Positions 11,278-19,385 of a stretch of 64,000 bases of DNA are shown here, one piece after another (position 1 is the first letter of the stretch; every line of letters begins with the position of its first letter). This DNA comes from Leptospira sp. WS58.C1 (lineage in GTDB: Bacteria > Spirochaetota > Leptospiria > Leptospirales > Leptospiraceae): positions 1,070,001-1,134,000 of the forward strand of contig NZ_CP162137.1 of NCBI RefSeq assembly GCF_040833995.1. Direction: 5' to 3'. The position numbers and the translations under genes were made by a program. The notes below the pieces were generated by a model. It ran no database searches, had not been told where the DNA came from, and saw only the letters and a program-made list of their open reading frames with translations.

Positions 11278-12147
11278 ATGGAAGAAATACTTCGGCTCTT
11301 AAATCCGATCTCACTTCTGAATGCGAAGGAAAGATCCTTAACGGAAGAACTCGTTTTGGTCGTGTATTTCATTCTGATCCTAGTAATCGTTTATAAAACT
11401 TTCGTATTGACTTTCGATAGGATCAGTCCTCCGGCCGATAATGCGGTCAGATACAATCGCAGAAGGGTGACCCGGATCTTATTTGTTGTTGTGGGGGCAG
11501 TGTCCCTTCTTCCCGTAATTTTTTCCGGTTTGTCTTATCTTCCCACCGTAATGGGGCTTGCCGGAGCGGGTATCGTTATCTCATTAAAAGATATCACTTT
11601 GAATTATGTTGGCTGGCTTTTGATACACGGCAGTAACGGTTTCGAAGTAGGGGATCGTATCGAGATCGAAGGTGTGAAAGGAGACGTGGTAAACATAGGG
11701 ATCAACAGATTTACTTTGATGGAGTTGAGTCAGGATCCTAAGTCGGAACAGTCCACGAATCGTTTAGTACATCTTCCGAACCATACGATCATTCTTCATA
11801 AAGTATATGTGGTGAAGGAAAAATTAGGGTTTGTTTGGGACGAGTTCAGGATTAAGATACCTCACGGCTCAGATTGGGAGAGTGCGGAAAAAATTTTAAA
11901 CGGCATTCTTAAGAATAGATCCGTAATTGACCAACGTAAGGTAGATTATTCCGTAAGAGAGCTTTCCAAAAATTATTTGGTCCGTTTGGGGAAAACCACT
12001 CCCATCGTGTACGTAAACGTGGAAGAGGGAGGGGTATTATTCTCTCTTCGTTATCTGACTCACATCAAAGATGTGAGGAATCAAAAGGCAAGTATCTCCC
12101 GAGAAGTTTTAAAAAAATTTGCGGAAGCCGGTATTACGATGATCTAA
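11278..12147 (+). CDS. Small-conductance mechanosensitive channel (MscS family)
   Basis: A 289-residue inner membrane protein. Helices are predicted at about residues 22-44 and 65-82, followed by the glycine/alanine-rich pore-like helix GLAGAGIVISL near 93-103. The MscS beta-domain motif GFEVGDRIEIEG follows at about 121. The family opens on membrane tension to release solutes in osmotic downshock. The ATG at 11278 is chosen because upstream in-frame codons run back into the intergenic repeat. It overlaps the convergent minus-strand gene by four bases. Confidence 0.88.
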   Translation: MEEILRLLNPISLLNAKERSLTEELVLVVYFILILVIVYKTFVLTFDRISPPADNAVRYNRRRVTRILFVVVGAVSLLPVIFSGLSYLPTVMGLAGAGIVISLKDITLNYVGWLLIHGSNGFEVGDRIEIEGVKGDVVNIGINRFTLMELSQDPKSEQSTNRLVHLPNHTIILHKVYVVKEKLGFVWDEFRIKIPHGSDWESAEKILNGILKNRSVIDQRKVDYSVRELSKNYLVRLGKTTPIVYVNVEEGGVLFSLRYLTHIKDVRNQKASISREVLKKFAEAGITMI

Positions 12148-12545
12148 TCTACCTTGATCGATCTATGGACGGGGCCGTAAAGTAAAACGGGAGAGATCAA
12201 TACCCAGATCAGGATCAAGATCCAAAATTCTCCGGCAAAAATGTTATGCACTTTTAGGAAATCCTTATATGGATTTTCGGATACCCGCAAGAACATTAGA
12301 AATTCGAAAAGTTCCGTCATAAAAAACCAGACAAGTCCTATTTTAAAGGCATGTGTCTTATTATTAAACGGCCATTTTTTGGAAACGTATAGTACCGGTA
12401 TGGAAATAAGTATGATCCCTGTAAAAACGGAGATCTGATGAGAGAGATGCTCTTCGAAAAAATCCTTATAAGCCAGTTCACGAATGGCAGCGTTCAGCAA
12501 AGCGGCTAAAAGGAGAAGGAACCAACTTAGAATATATTTGATCAT
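12144..12545 (-). CDS. Small four-helix membrane protein, unknown function
   Basis: A 133-residue hydrophobic protein with four predicted membrane segments at about 3-20, 39-55, 68-87 and 103-122. Charged residues sit in the helices and loops (IRELAYKDFFEEH, MTELFEFLMF), which may be functional. I do not recognise the family. The gene is downstream of pyk on the same strand, with a hairpin directly before its ATG. Confidence 0.7.
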   Translation of the reverse strand: MIKYILSWFLLLLAALLNAAIRELAYKDFFEEHLSHQISVFTGIILISIPVLYVSKKWPFNNKTHAFKIGLVWFFMTELFEFLMFLRVSENPYKDFLKVHNIFAGEFWILILIWVLISPVLLYGPVHRSIKVD

Positions 12546-12593
12546 GATCGGTTTTTATCCTCTGCTTTGAAGATAAAAAGAAAAAAACCGATC
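12546..12593 (-). other. Long hairpin between pyk and the small membrane protein gene
   Basis: GATCGGTTTTT at one edge is the exact inverse of AAAAACCGATC at the other; the repeat ends directly at the ATG at 12545. On the minus strand it could terminate pyk transcription or fold over the ribosome-binding region of the membrane protein. Which role it has cannot be told from sequence. Confidence 0.55.
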
Positions 12594-12635
12594 TTTGGAA
12601 TTGATATATATCCATTTTCCGATTTTTACCGAGAA

Positions 12636-14060
12636 TTATCGTATTTTATAAATTTGCAAAAAATCCACGGACTTTGCTTCTCCTCCCGGAGCTCCGGAAA
12701 GAATTACAACTATATCTCCAGGAGTCAACATCCCGTCTTCAGGAAGTTTTGTTTCCATATAGCGGATCATATCGAAAAAAGTTTCCATAAAGGGCATAAC
12801 GTAAGGTTGTACCCCGCGATATAATTTCATCTTTCTTGCAGTCGCTAAATACGGAGTAAAAGAAAGGATAGGGACCTTCGGTCTCATTTCCGAAGTGATG
12901 AGCGCTGAATAACCGCTTCTTGTAAAATTAACGATAGCTTTAGCATTGATACTATGTGCTATTTCTCTTGCAGCGGAGCCTAATGCCGCTCTTTCTATTT
13001 CTAATTCTGATTTTTTTAAATTCCAGTGGATCTCGTAAATACGATCCAAGTTTTCCGTTTCTCTTAGGATCTTTGCCATCATCTCTGCGGATTCGACGGG
13101 ATATTTTCCGCTGGCGGATTCTCCTGATAACATCACTGCATCTGTTCCGTCCATTACCGCGTTTGCAACATCGCTTGCCTCAGCCCTAGTGGGGCGTGGG
13201 TTGTCCACCATGGATTCTAACATTTGAGTCGCGGTGATTACGGGTTTTCCCGCACGGTTCGCTTTATAGATGAGTTCTTTTTGTAAAACCGGAACTCTTT
13301 CCGTTTCCACTTCTACCCCGAGGTCACCTCTTGCGATCATGATCCCGTCTGCCGCTTCTAAAATTTCGTCTATATTACGGATCGCTTCCGGTCTCTCTAT
13401 TTTGGCGATGAGCCCGGTCTGTGTTCCTCTCATCATTTCTCTGGCAAGTTCCAAGTCGGAAGCTCGTCTTACAAAACTTAATGCGACGTAATCCACTCCT
13501 AAATTTAGTGCAAACTTTAGATCCAGCAGGTCTTTTTCGGAAAGTGCAGGTGCGGAGATAGGGGTTCCCGGCAAATTAATTCCTTTGTTGCTTTTTAAAA
13601 TTCCGCCTATTATAACTTTTAAAACGGCTTCTTTGCTTGATTTGGATTCGACTTCTAGTACGAGTTTACCGTCATCTACTAATAGTTTGTCTCCCGAACG
13701 AAGATCTTCTATCATGGCAGGGTAGGTAGTGCCGACCGCCTCGGAGTCTCCTAAGTATTCCGCGTCGGGTAAAAGTCTGATCTTGTTTCCCTTTTCTAAT
13801 TCGATTTGGGGAACCCGGAGTTTTCCGGTTCTGATTTTTGGTCCCTGCAAATCGGCCATGATGCCAAGAGGAACGCCGGATTCGGATTCACATTTGCGCA
13901 AAGTTTCGAAAACTTTTTTGTGAACTTCGTGAATTCCGTGAGAGAAATTCATTCTCGCGATGTCCATTCCGGCACGGAGAAGTGCAGTGATAGTAATTTC
14001 ATCTGAGGAAGAAGGACCGATAGTGCAAACCATTTTGGTTTTTTTTTCAGGGCTAAACAT
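12636..14060 (-). CDS. pyk: Pyruvate kinase
   Basis: A 474-residue glycolytic enzyme converting PEP and ADP to pyruvate and ATP. Visible motifs: KMVCTIGPSS at the N-terminus, DIARMNFSHG, ADLQGPKIRTG, the active-site IAKIERPEAIRNIDEI region, MIARGDLGVE and ATQMLESM. The C-terminal domain shows no extra fusion. A Shine-Dalgarno GGAGG lies 8 bases before the ATG. The start is only two bases from the divergent deacetylase start as that gene is usually read, so promoter elements for pyk must lie inside the other gene's 5' end. Confidence 0.96.
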   Translation of the reverse strand: MFSPEKKTKMVCTIGPSSSDEITITALLRAGMDIARMNFSHGIHEVHKKVFETLRKCESESGVPLGIMADLQGPKIRTGKLRVPQIELEKGNKIRLLPDAEYLGDSEAVGTTYPAMIEDLRSGDKLLVDDGKLVLEVESKSSKEAVLKVIIGGILKSNKGINLPGTPISAPALSEKDLLDLKFALNLGVDYVALSFVRRASDLELAREMMRGTQTGLIAKIERPEAIRNIDEILEAADGIMIARGDLGVEVETERVPVLQKELIYKANRAGKPVITATQMLESMVDNPRPTRAEASDVANAVMDGTDAVMLSGESASGKYPVESAEMMAKILRETENLDRIYEIHWNLKKSELEIERAALGSAAREIAHSINAKAIVNFTRSGYSALITSEMRPKVPILSFTPYLATARKMKLYRGVQPYVMPFMETFFDMIRYMETKLPEDGMLTPGDIVVILSGAPGGEAKSVDFLQIYKIR

Positions 14061-14062
14061 GA

Positions 14063-15070
14063 ATGGGAACCTCCGGAAATTTGGACGTATTTAAGAATGC
14101 TATTTCGTTCTTTACGGGGCGAAACGGAAGGGTAAGCTTGGGAAAAAAAAGGCACACCCAATTGCGCCAACAGTTAGAACGGCTCGCTCTAGTTTATCAT
14201 CCGGAATACAATATGGACCTGGGTCCCCACGTATTCCCCGCACGTAAATACGCAATGATATACAATCAAGTCAAGGAAGATCCTAAACTTTCTTCCTTGC
14301 CTGCACTCCAACCGGCTCCGGTCGGAGAGGAAGAATTAAGCCTGGTCCATACTCCGGAATTCATTTCCGATTTTATGAATTTAAGATATACGGACCGGAC
14401 AATGTATTCGGAACTTCCGCTCAATCAAACTATGGTCAGAAGTTTTTGTCTTGGAGTGGGAGGAACCATTCTTGCGACTGAGATGACTGAAAATTACAAA
14501 TACGTGTATCATATCGGCGGTGGGTTCCATCATAGCATGCCGGATAGGGCGGAAGGTTTCTGCTATCTGAACGACGCTGCAATTGCGACGAAACTTTATC
14601 TGCAAAAATATCCGGAACGAAAGGTTTTATTTATAGATCTGGATCTTCACCAAGGGAATGGGAACGCTAGAATTTTCCAAGGAGACCCTTCGGTTTGGAC
14701 TTTTTCCATGCACCAAGAAGAGTTATATCCAAAAAAAGAGAAGTCCAATCTGGATGTACCTTTGGAGAACGGAACAGGTGACAAAGTTTATCTTTCTCGT
14801 TTAAGCGAAGGTTTAGAAAGGATCCGAAACGACTTCAAGCCGGATCTGATCTATTATTTTGCGGGTGCGGATCCTTTCGAGGACGATTCTCTTGGGGATC
14901 TAAAACTTACTTTTGATGGGTTGAAGGCGAGGGATAAGACGGTAAAAACTTTTGCGGATTCTTTGGATATTCCTGTGGTGATCATGCCTGCGGGCGGTTA
15001 TGCAAGAAATTTCCACGATACTGTGCGAATCCATTTTAATACGATCAGGGTTTTCGCCTCTTTAATTTGA
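14063..15070 (+). CDS. Histone deacetylase family protein (class IV-like)
   Basis: A 335-residue zinc-dependent amidohydrolase of the arginase-deacetylase fold. Motifs in order: LVYHPEYN near residue 42, GGGFHHS with the catalytic histidine pair, DRAEGFCYLNDAAIA, the zinc-binding LFIDLDLHQGNG, and FAGADPFEDD then MPAGGYA. FCYLND and the HHS start resemble HDAC11-type enzymes. Bacteria lack histones; relatives remove acetyl or other acyl groups from proteins or polyamines, and the substrate here is unknown. The start may be a later TTG (about 14137), since the ATG at 14063 nearly touches the pyk start. It leads a three-gene unit with the next two. Confidence 0.85.
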   Translation: MGTSGNLDVFKNAISFFTGRNGRVSLGKKRHTQLRQQLERLALVYHPEYNMDLGPHVFPARKYAMIYNQVKEDPKLSSLPALQPAPVGEEELSLVHTPEFISDFMNLRYTDRTMYSELPLNQTMVRSFCLGVGGTILATEMTENYKYVYHIGGGFHHSMPDRAEGFCYLNDAAIATKLYLQKYPERKVLFIDLDLHQGNGNARIFQGDPSVWTFSMHQEELYPKKEKSNLDVPLENGTGDKVYLSRLSEGLERIRNDFKPDLIYYFAGADPFEDDSLGDLKLTFDGLKARDKTVKTFADSLDIPVVIMPAGGYARNFHDTVRIHFNTIRVFASLI

Positions 15071-15074
15071 TTAC

Positions 15075-15890
15075 ATGAGCCTATTTTCTAATTCAGATAA
15101 ATCCACCTCGGGGCAGAGTTATATCGATCCTGAGGCATTAGGTCTTATAGACGTTAACAGAGAATTTAAAACGCATTTAGGGATCGAAGATACTTTATTT
15201 AATCGATTCTCCACTAAGGAAGTGCATGAACTTTTGGAACAATCCGGAATGTTCGAGATGTTGCAGTTCAGAGGATTCCAAAAAACTAAATTAGAGATCC
15301 AAGGGATCTCCGAAGTTGATAATCGTATCTATATCAAAACGGAAGAGAACGAAATTTTAGTCCATATGCGTTTAAAATTCTCCGACTTTCTTTTTAAAAA
15401 GATAAACGAATCTTTTCCGATGATCTATATCGATTGGCTCTTAAGTCAAAACGTAAGGCTCGGAAAATTAGGAGAAAAGAAAAAACTTTTCGAAGGCCAG
15501 GAATATCCGGGCCTGAATATCATGAACGAGATCACTTCTTTTATCCGATTACTTTCCGGAAAGATCGGAGCAGCGGGCGCTTTTAATATTCCTGAATATT
15601 TTCACGATGCGGTCCTGTTCCATAAAAATTTCAGATATTTATCTCCTGAAAAAGAAGGGGAGTTCAGGGCACTACTCAGATGTTTTAAAAAAGAAAATCT
15701 GAGATCTCTTTCTGCGGCAATCCATTCCGGAAAAATTTTAGATCGCCAAACATCCGCAGTATACTCATGGAGTTACGGAGAAATGGTGTCTGCGACCAAT
15801 CCGTACCTCGAAAAATCCTTGTTTGACGAGCAGTATGATTCTATCGTTGCCAGAATTTCCGTGACCCGGGAATTTTCTAGGATCGATTAG
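15075..15890 (+). CDS. Protein of unknown function in deacetylase/phosphatase operon
   Basis: A 271-residue soluble protein with no signal peptide or membrane helix and no motif that I recognise. It is mixed in charge with several aromatic-rich segments. It starts 4 bases after the deacetylase stop and ends exactly where the response regulator/PP2C gene begins, so the three are almost surely co-transcribed and may act together. Confidence 0.75.
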   Translation: MSLFSNSDKSTSGQSYIDPEALGLIDVNREFKTHLGIEDTLFNRFSTKEVHELLEQSGMFEMLQFRGFQKTKLEIQGISEVDNRIYIKTEENEILVHMRLKFSDFLFKKINESFPMIYIDWLLSQNVRLGKLGEKKKLFEGQEYPGLNIMNEITSFIRLLSGKIGAAGAFNIPEYFHDAVLFHKNFRYLSPEKEGEFRALLRCFKKENLRSLSAAIHSGKILDRQTSAVYSWSYGEMVSATNPYLEKSLFDEQYDSIVARISVTREFSRID

Positions 15891-16994
15891 ATGACATCAA
15901 TTACGATTAAGCCTGAAATTCTGATCATAGACGATGATCGGGACGTAGGAGAAGCCCTGGAAATTCTTCTCTCCAAATTAGGCTACAATTCCACTTTTTT
16001 CGATTCAGTGGAGAAAGGTAAGGAATATTTCGAAAAAGAATCCAACCCTATCGTCTTCCTGGACATCCATATGCCGAAAACCAGCGGGTTGGACGTCCTA
16101 CCTTATTTCAAAAATTTGAATCCTGCCACTCAGGTCATCATGATGACGGGAGAAAGGGATATCAATAATGTGGTGACATCTCTCACTCATAAGGCTTCCG
16201 ATTTTCTTTTAAAACCGTTCTCTCTTCAGACCGTGCGCATCGCGGCCCAAAGAGCATTGGATTATTATACTTTACTAAAGGAGAAGGAAGCGAGGGACGA
16301 AAATATCCTTAGGGATCTAAGGCTTGCCTCTAAGATCCAAAAAAAGATACTTTCCGTTCCCGTAATCTCTCCTTTGGAAGTGGCTGTCGATAATACTCCC
16401 GCTTCTTTCGTGAGCGGGGATTTTTACGTTCTTTCTAAGATAGATAACAAAATAATGGTCCTTCTCGGCGATATAGAGGATCACGGGGTGACTTCAGGAC
16501 TGATAGGACTTCTCATGACAAGCATTGCAAGAGAAGCTTATAAAGAAAACCAGGACCCTTCGAATGTTCTGAAAAGAATGAACCTGGAACTTGCCCAAGA
16601 GATTGGAACTCATAGCCTGACGGCTGCTGTTGCGGTGATCGATCTGGAAAAAAAGACGATCCGTTATGCGAGAGGGGGGCATCCTTTTCCTGTTTTATAT
16701 CAAGCCTCCGGACAAAAACTTCTGAACGAAAAATCGGGACAATTACTCGGCATTATGGATGCCTTGGAATTCGAGTCTCATGAGATCCCGTATGAGACCG
16801 GGGATGTTTTGTTCTTATACAGTGACGGCCTTTTGAATAGTTTATCTAGTCCTTTATTCAAGGAATTGGAAGAAGTGCGCAAAAAAGGTCTAGGTATAGA
16901 AGAATACCAAGAGGCGATCCGCACTTTTAGTAAAGTGAGTTTACCTACTCGGGAATTCAGAGACGATTCAAGTTATCTACTTTTGAGGCTCTAA
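15891..16994 (+). CDS. Response regulator with PP2C (RsbU/SpoIIE-type) phosphatase output
   Basis: A 367-residue two-domain protein. The receiver domain (about 8-125) has the acidic pair D14-D15, phosphoacceptor D58 in VFLDIHMP, T86 and K108. The PP2C domain (about 140-367) has SGDF (D177), GDIEDHG (D194) and a terminal FLYSDG and DDSS pair, so metal-binding acids are present. Such proteins dephosphorylate STAS anti-sigma antagonists when the receiver is phosphorylated. Two STAS proteins are encoded at 35761 and 53451; no RsbW-like kinase is in the window. It overlaps the convergent minus-strand gene by 18 bases. Confidence 0.92.
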   Translation: MTSITIKPEILIIDDDRDVGEALEILLSKLGYNSTFFDSVEKGKEYFEKESNPIVFLDIHMPKTSGLDVLPYFKNLNPATQVIMMTGERDINNVVTSLTHKASDFLLKPFSLQTVRIAAQRALDYYTLLKEKEARDENILRDLRLASKIQKKILSVPVISPLEVAVDNTPASFVSGDFYVLSKIDNKIMVLLGDIEDHGVTSGLIGLLMTSIAREAYKENQDPSNVLKRMNLELAQEIGTHSLTAAVAVIDLEKKTIRYARGGHPFPVLYQASGQKLLNEKSGQLLGIMDALEFESHEIPYETGDVLFLYSDGLLNSLSSPLFKELEEVRKKGLGIEEYQEAIRTFSKVSLPTREFRDDSSYLLLRL

Positions 16995-18824
16995 TTTTCT
17001 TTCGGAGCGATCCGGTTTTGCGTTAGGAAACGTTCCTTTTCGAATATTAAAAAATACTAATTCAGGCAGGGAGAAGAATGCAGACTGTAGTCCGTCCTTT
17101 GCTCTTTTGCCTTTATCGAATGGGCTCGTAAATATCCCCAAAGCAAAATTTCCGATCCCCCAGCCTAAGTTTACGATCCCATAAATAGGCCTTAGAAGGA
17201 TAGTATCATCCGTAAAAAATACGAACATGTGATCATCAAGGTTCGGTTGATAAATTTCGGAGCTGAAAACATTGGATTCTTTTAGATAGGTTTTCCAATT
17301 GGGATTCGAACCGTATAATTTTTCCAAGGCGGCTTTTCTATGAGAAAGTTCCAAGGTCTCTTCCTTTACATTCCATTTTTCGGTTATGGAATCGTATGCG
17401 ATAAATGGAATAAAAGTAAGGGAAGAATGCGGATCTATTCTTTTTCCAAGAACCGTTTCGTAATCCTTTTCGTTTAAGATAAATTCCAAGGAATCAAAGA
17501 TCTCGGAGGTGCAGTTTTTGGTGATGAGTTTGAAAGTATAAAAACGTTTCAAGTTCTCATAATATGCTTCTTCTTCTTTTTCGGAACGGTGCAAGTATTC
17601 GGAGATCAGTTGCGATTCCGGAGTTGGAAAGGAAAACACGAAACTTCCGGAAAGATCCGGAGAAAGTCTATCGAACGTATTTCGGATCGAAATTCCTCTG
17701 CTTAACCCTGTTCTTAATTCCCAATCCCTGTTTTCCAGATCCTCCCAAGTGAGATAGTTTTCCTCCGTTAAACTTTCCGATTTTAGTCTTTCTTCCCTGA
17801 ACGTTTTTGAGGCTTCTAATAATAGCTCCGAACTTGCTTGGACTCCTCTTTTATCTTTGGACCAAGTAGTGGGAGTGATTTGGGAAACTGATTCAGGGAA
17901 GGTTACTAAAAAATAAAGTTTTCCGTCCTCTAAACTTTTTTCTAAGACTAAATATCTTGCCAGATTAACGAGTACACTATGACCCCAGTTTGAGTTTTCT
18001 TCTTTGATAAGTTCGATGATAGAAAATTCTAGAGAGTCTCGTAATGAAACAATTTTTATTCTTTCTTCTTCGTTTAAGGAATTACCAGAAGAGAGAAAGA
18101 TCGCTTCGGGATCTAGAGAATATTCCAAATCTAGGATCTCTAAAACGGAAAGTTTTTCTAGTCTGGGTAAAAACCAGGATGAAATCCCTTCTTTATAAAA
18201 TGGATAGTTTCCGTTTTGGACGGAAGGAGCCTCGGAGAATAATTTGAATTTTCCGTCGGTGAAAGCTGAGTTTAATTCCTTTTTGATCTGGGTCCGTATC
18301 TTTCCCAGCCAACCTTTGCCGAGTGCGGAGTTCAGCTTTTCCTTTAGGGAGGAAATTTTGGTTCCTTCTTCTTTTTTAAAATATCCGAACGTTTTGATTC
18401 CTATATTTTTTTCCGGTGACTGGAGTTCTTTTAGAAATTGTACATCCGCTCGAATGGATTCCAGATTTTTAAGATGTTTGAATTGTATAAGAGCTAATTT
18501 TTCAAACCCGGTCCGGATCTTATCCAGATCGTTTTCCGAAATCCCTACACGCGCGATCTTACTTGTCCGATTGGAATAAGTATTATAAGAATAGGAAAAT
18601 CTCTCGTAGGATTCGCGAACTACTCTAAAAATTTCGTCGGGATAATATTGGAAATGGATAACCGTATCCTCAAACCGAAGTGCGGAATGTCCCCCGCTGG
18701 ATTGTCCAGTGTTTGCATCCACATAGATGAAATCCAAATAGGTTTCTTGGGACTGAACGGTGGTAAAGGGGAGAATTAAAAGGAGAAGATATAAGCGACC
18801 TTTTTCAAAAGGCCGCTTAAACAT
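16977..18824 (-). CDS. Exported DUF4105-like protein
   Basis: A protein of about 615 residues with a signal peptide (basic start MFKRPFEKGR, then a leucine-rich core and a TTVQSQ cleavage region). Soon after is GQSSGGHSALRF, resembling the GHxxLRF motif of the DUF4105/Lnb N-terminal periplasmic family, which has papain-like features; a CTSEIFDSLEF segment near residue 440 may be another conserved site. The function is unknown. The ATG at 18824 is preferred to a TTG at 18836 because it sits directly before the signal peptide. A hairpin overlaps its first codons. Confidence 0.75.
   Translation of the reverse strand: MFKRPFEKGRLYLLLLILPFTTVQSQETYLDFIYVDANTGQSSGGHSALRFEDTVIHFQYYPDEIFRVVRESYERFSYSYNTYSNRTSKIARVGISENDLDKIRTGFEKLALIQFKHLKNLESIRADVQFLKELQSPEKNIGIKTFGYFKKEEGTKISSLKEKLNSALGKGWLGKIRTQIKKELNSAFTDGKFKLFSEAPSVQNGNYPFYKEGISSWFLPRLEKLSVLEILDLEYSLDPEAIFLSSGNSLNEEERIKIVSLRDSLEFSIIELIKEENSNWGHSVLVNLARYLVLEKSLEDGKLYFLVTFPESVSQITPTTWSKDKRGVQASSELLLEASKTFREERLKSESLTEENYLTWEDLENRDWELRTGLSRGISIRNTFDRLSPDLSGSFVFSFPTPESQLISEYLHRSEKEEEAYYENLKRFYTFKLITKNCTSEIFDSLEFILNEKDYETVLGKRIDPHSSLTFIPFIAYDSITEKWNVKEETLELSHRKAALEKLYGSNPNWKTYLKESNVFSSEIYQPNLDDHMFVFFTDDTILLRPIYGIVNLGWGIGNFALGIFTSPFDKGKRAKDGLQSAFFSLPELVFFNIRKGTFPNAKPDRSERKLEPQK
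18789..18814 (-). other. Terminator-like hairpin inside the 5' end of the DUF4105 gene
   Basis: AAGCGACCTTTT and AAAAGGCCGCTT form a 12-bp stem with one mismatch that can be a G-U pair. It lies 24 bases beyond the stop of the upstream minus-strand lipoprotein gene but within codons of the DUF4105 signal peptide. The following minus-strand sequence is only partly T-rich. Confidence 0.5.
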
Positions 18825-18837
18825 GCTCGATCTCAAA

Positions 18838-19299
18838 TTAGAGGGAAAGATAGCCTCTTTCCAAAGCTTTTACGATCGCCGGTTTAGAATTTACGTTTGC
18901 CGCAAAATTTTTAAATTCTTCCGCACCCACGCCTGCCTTTTTTAATCCTCTTCCGATTGAAACATAAGTGCTTTCTGAATTTTTCCAGTTGGTCACTCCG
19001 TTTTTAGAAGCGAGTTCCGCCAGATCGGATTCGAATTCGGAAGAACGAGTGGATCCGGTTTGTAAATAAATTGCAGTTAGATTTTCTACATCTCTTTTAA
19101 ATCCTTTTTTTTCCGCAGCCTCATCCTTGGAAGAAGAAGAAACGGAAGAAACTACGGAAACCACGGATTTAGAAAGACTTTCTAACGAATCCGAAGATTT
19201 TGAAATGGAATTTGATATAGTATCTAAAAAACAATTTTGGGAGAGTAGGATCCCGAATGTTAGGAAACCTATTCCCAGAATTTTGTGAAAAAATTTCAT
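18838..19299 (-). CDS. Small putative lipoprotein, unknown function
   Basis: A 153-residue protein with signal peptide MKFFHKILGIGFLTFGILLSQNC; lipidation is predicted at Cys23 (LSQNC, a spirochaete-type lipobox). A serine/valine-rich stretch (about 35-58) is followed by a charged, probably helical domain. The ATG at 19299 is chosen because GAGGTG lies 5 bases upstream; earlier in-frame starts overlap the alpha-galactosidase end. It ends 13 bases before the DUF4105 start. Confidence 0.75.
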   Translation of the reverse strand: MKFFHKILGIGFLTFGILLSQNCFLDTISNSISKSSDSLESLSKSVVSVVSSVSSSSKDEAAEKKGFKRDVENLTAIYLQTGSTRSSEFESDLAELASKNGVTNWKNSESTYVSIGRGLKKAGVGAEEFKNFAANVNSKPAIVKALERGYLSL

Positions 19300-19385
19300 T
19301 GATACACCTCGCCTTGGATCTTCCGAATTTTGGAAGAAAGTTTCTGACACGTTCACGTCTATTCTCAACCCGATTTCAGTAAGAG

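Noticed and set aside
12567..12824. Plus-strand frame across the pyk 3' end
   Set aside because: It starts within the hairpin region, overlaps pyk antisense, and shows no domain.
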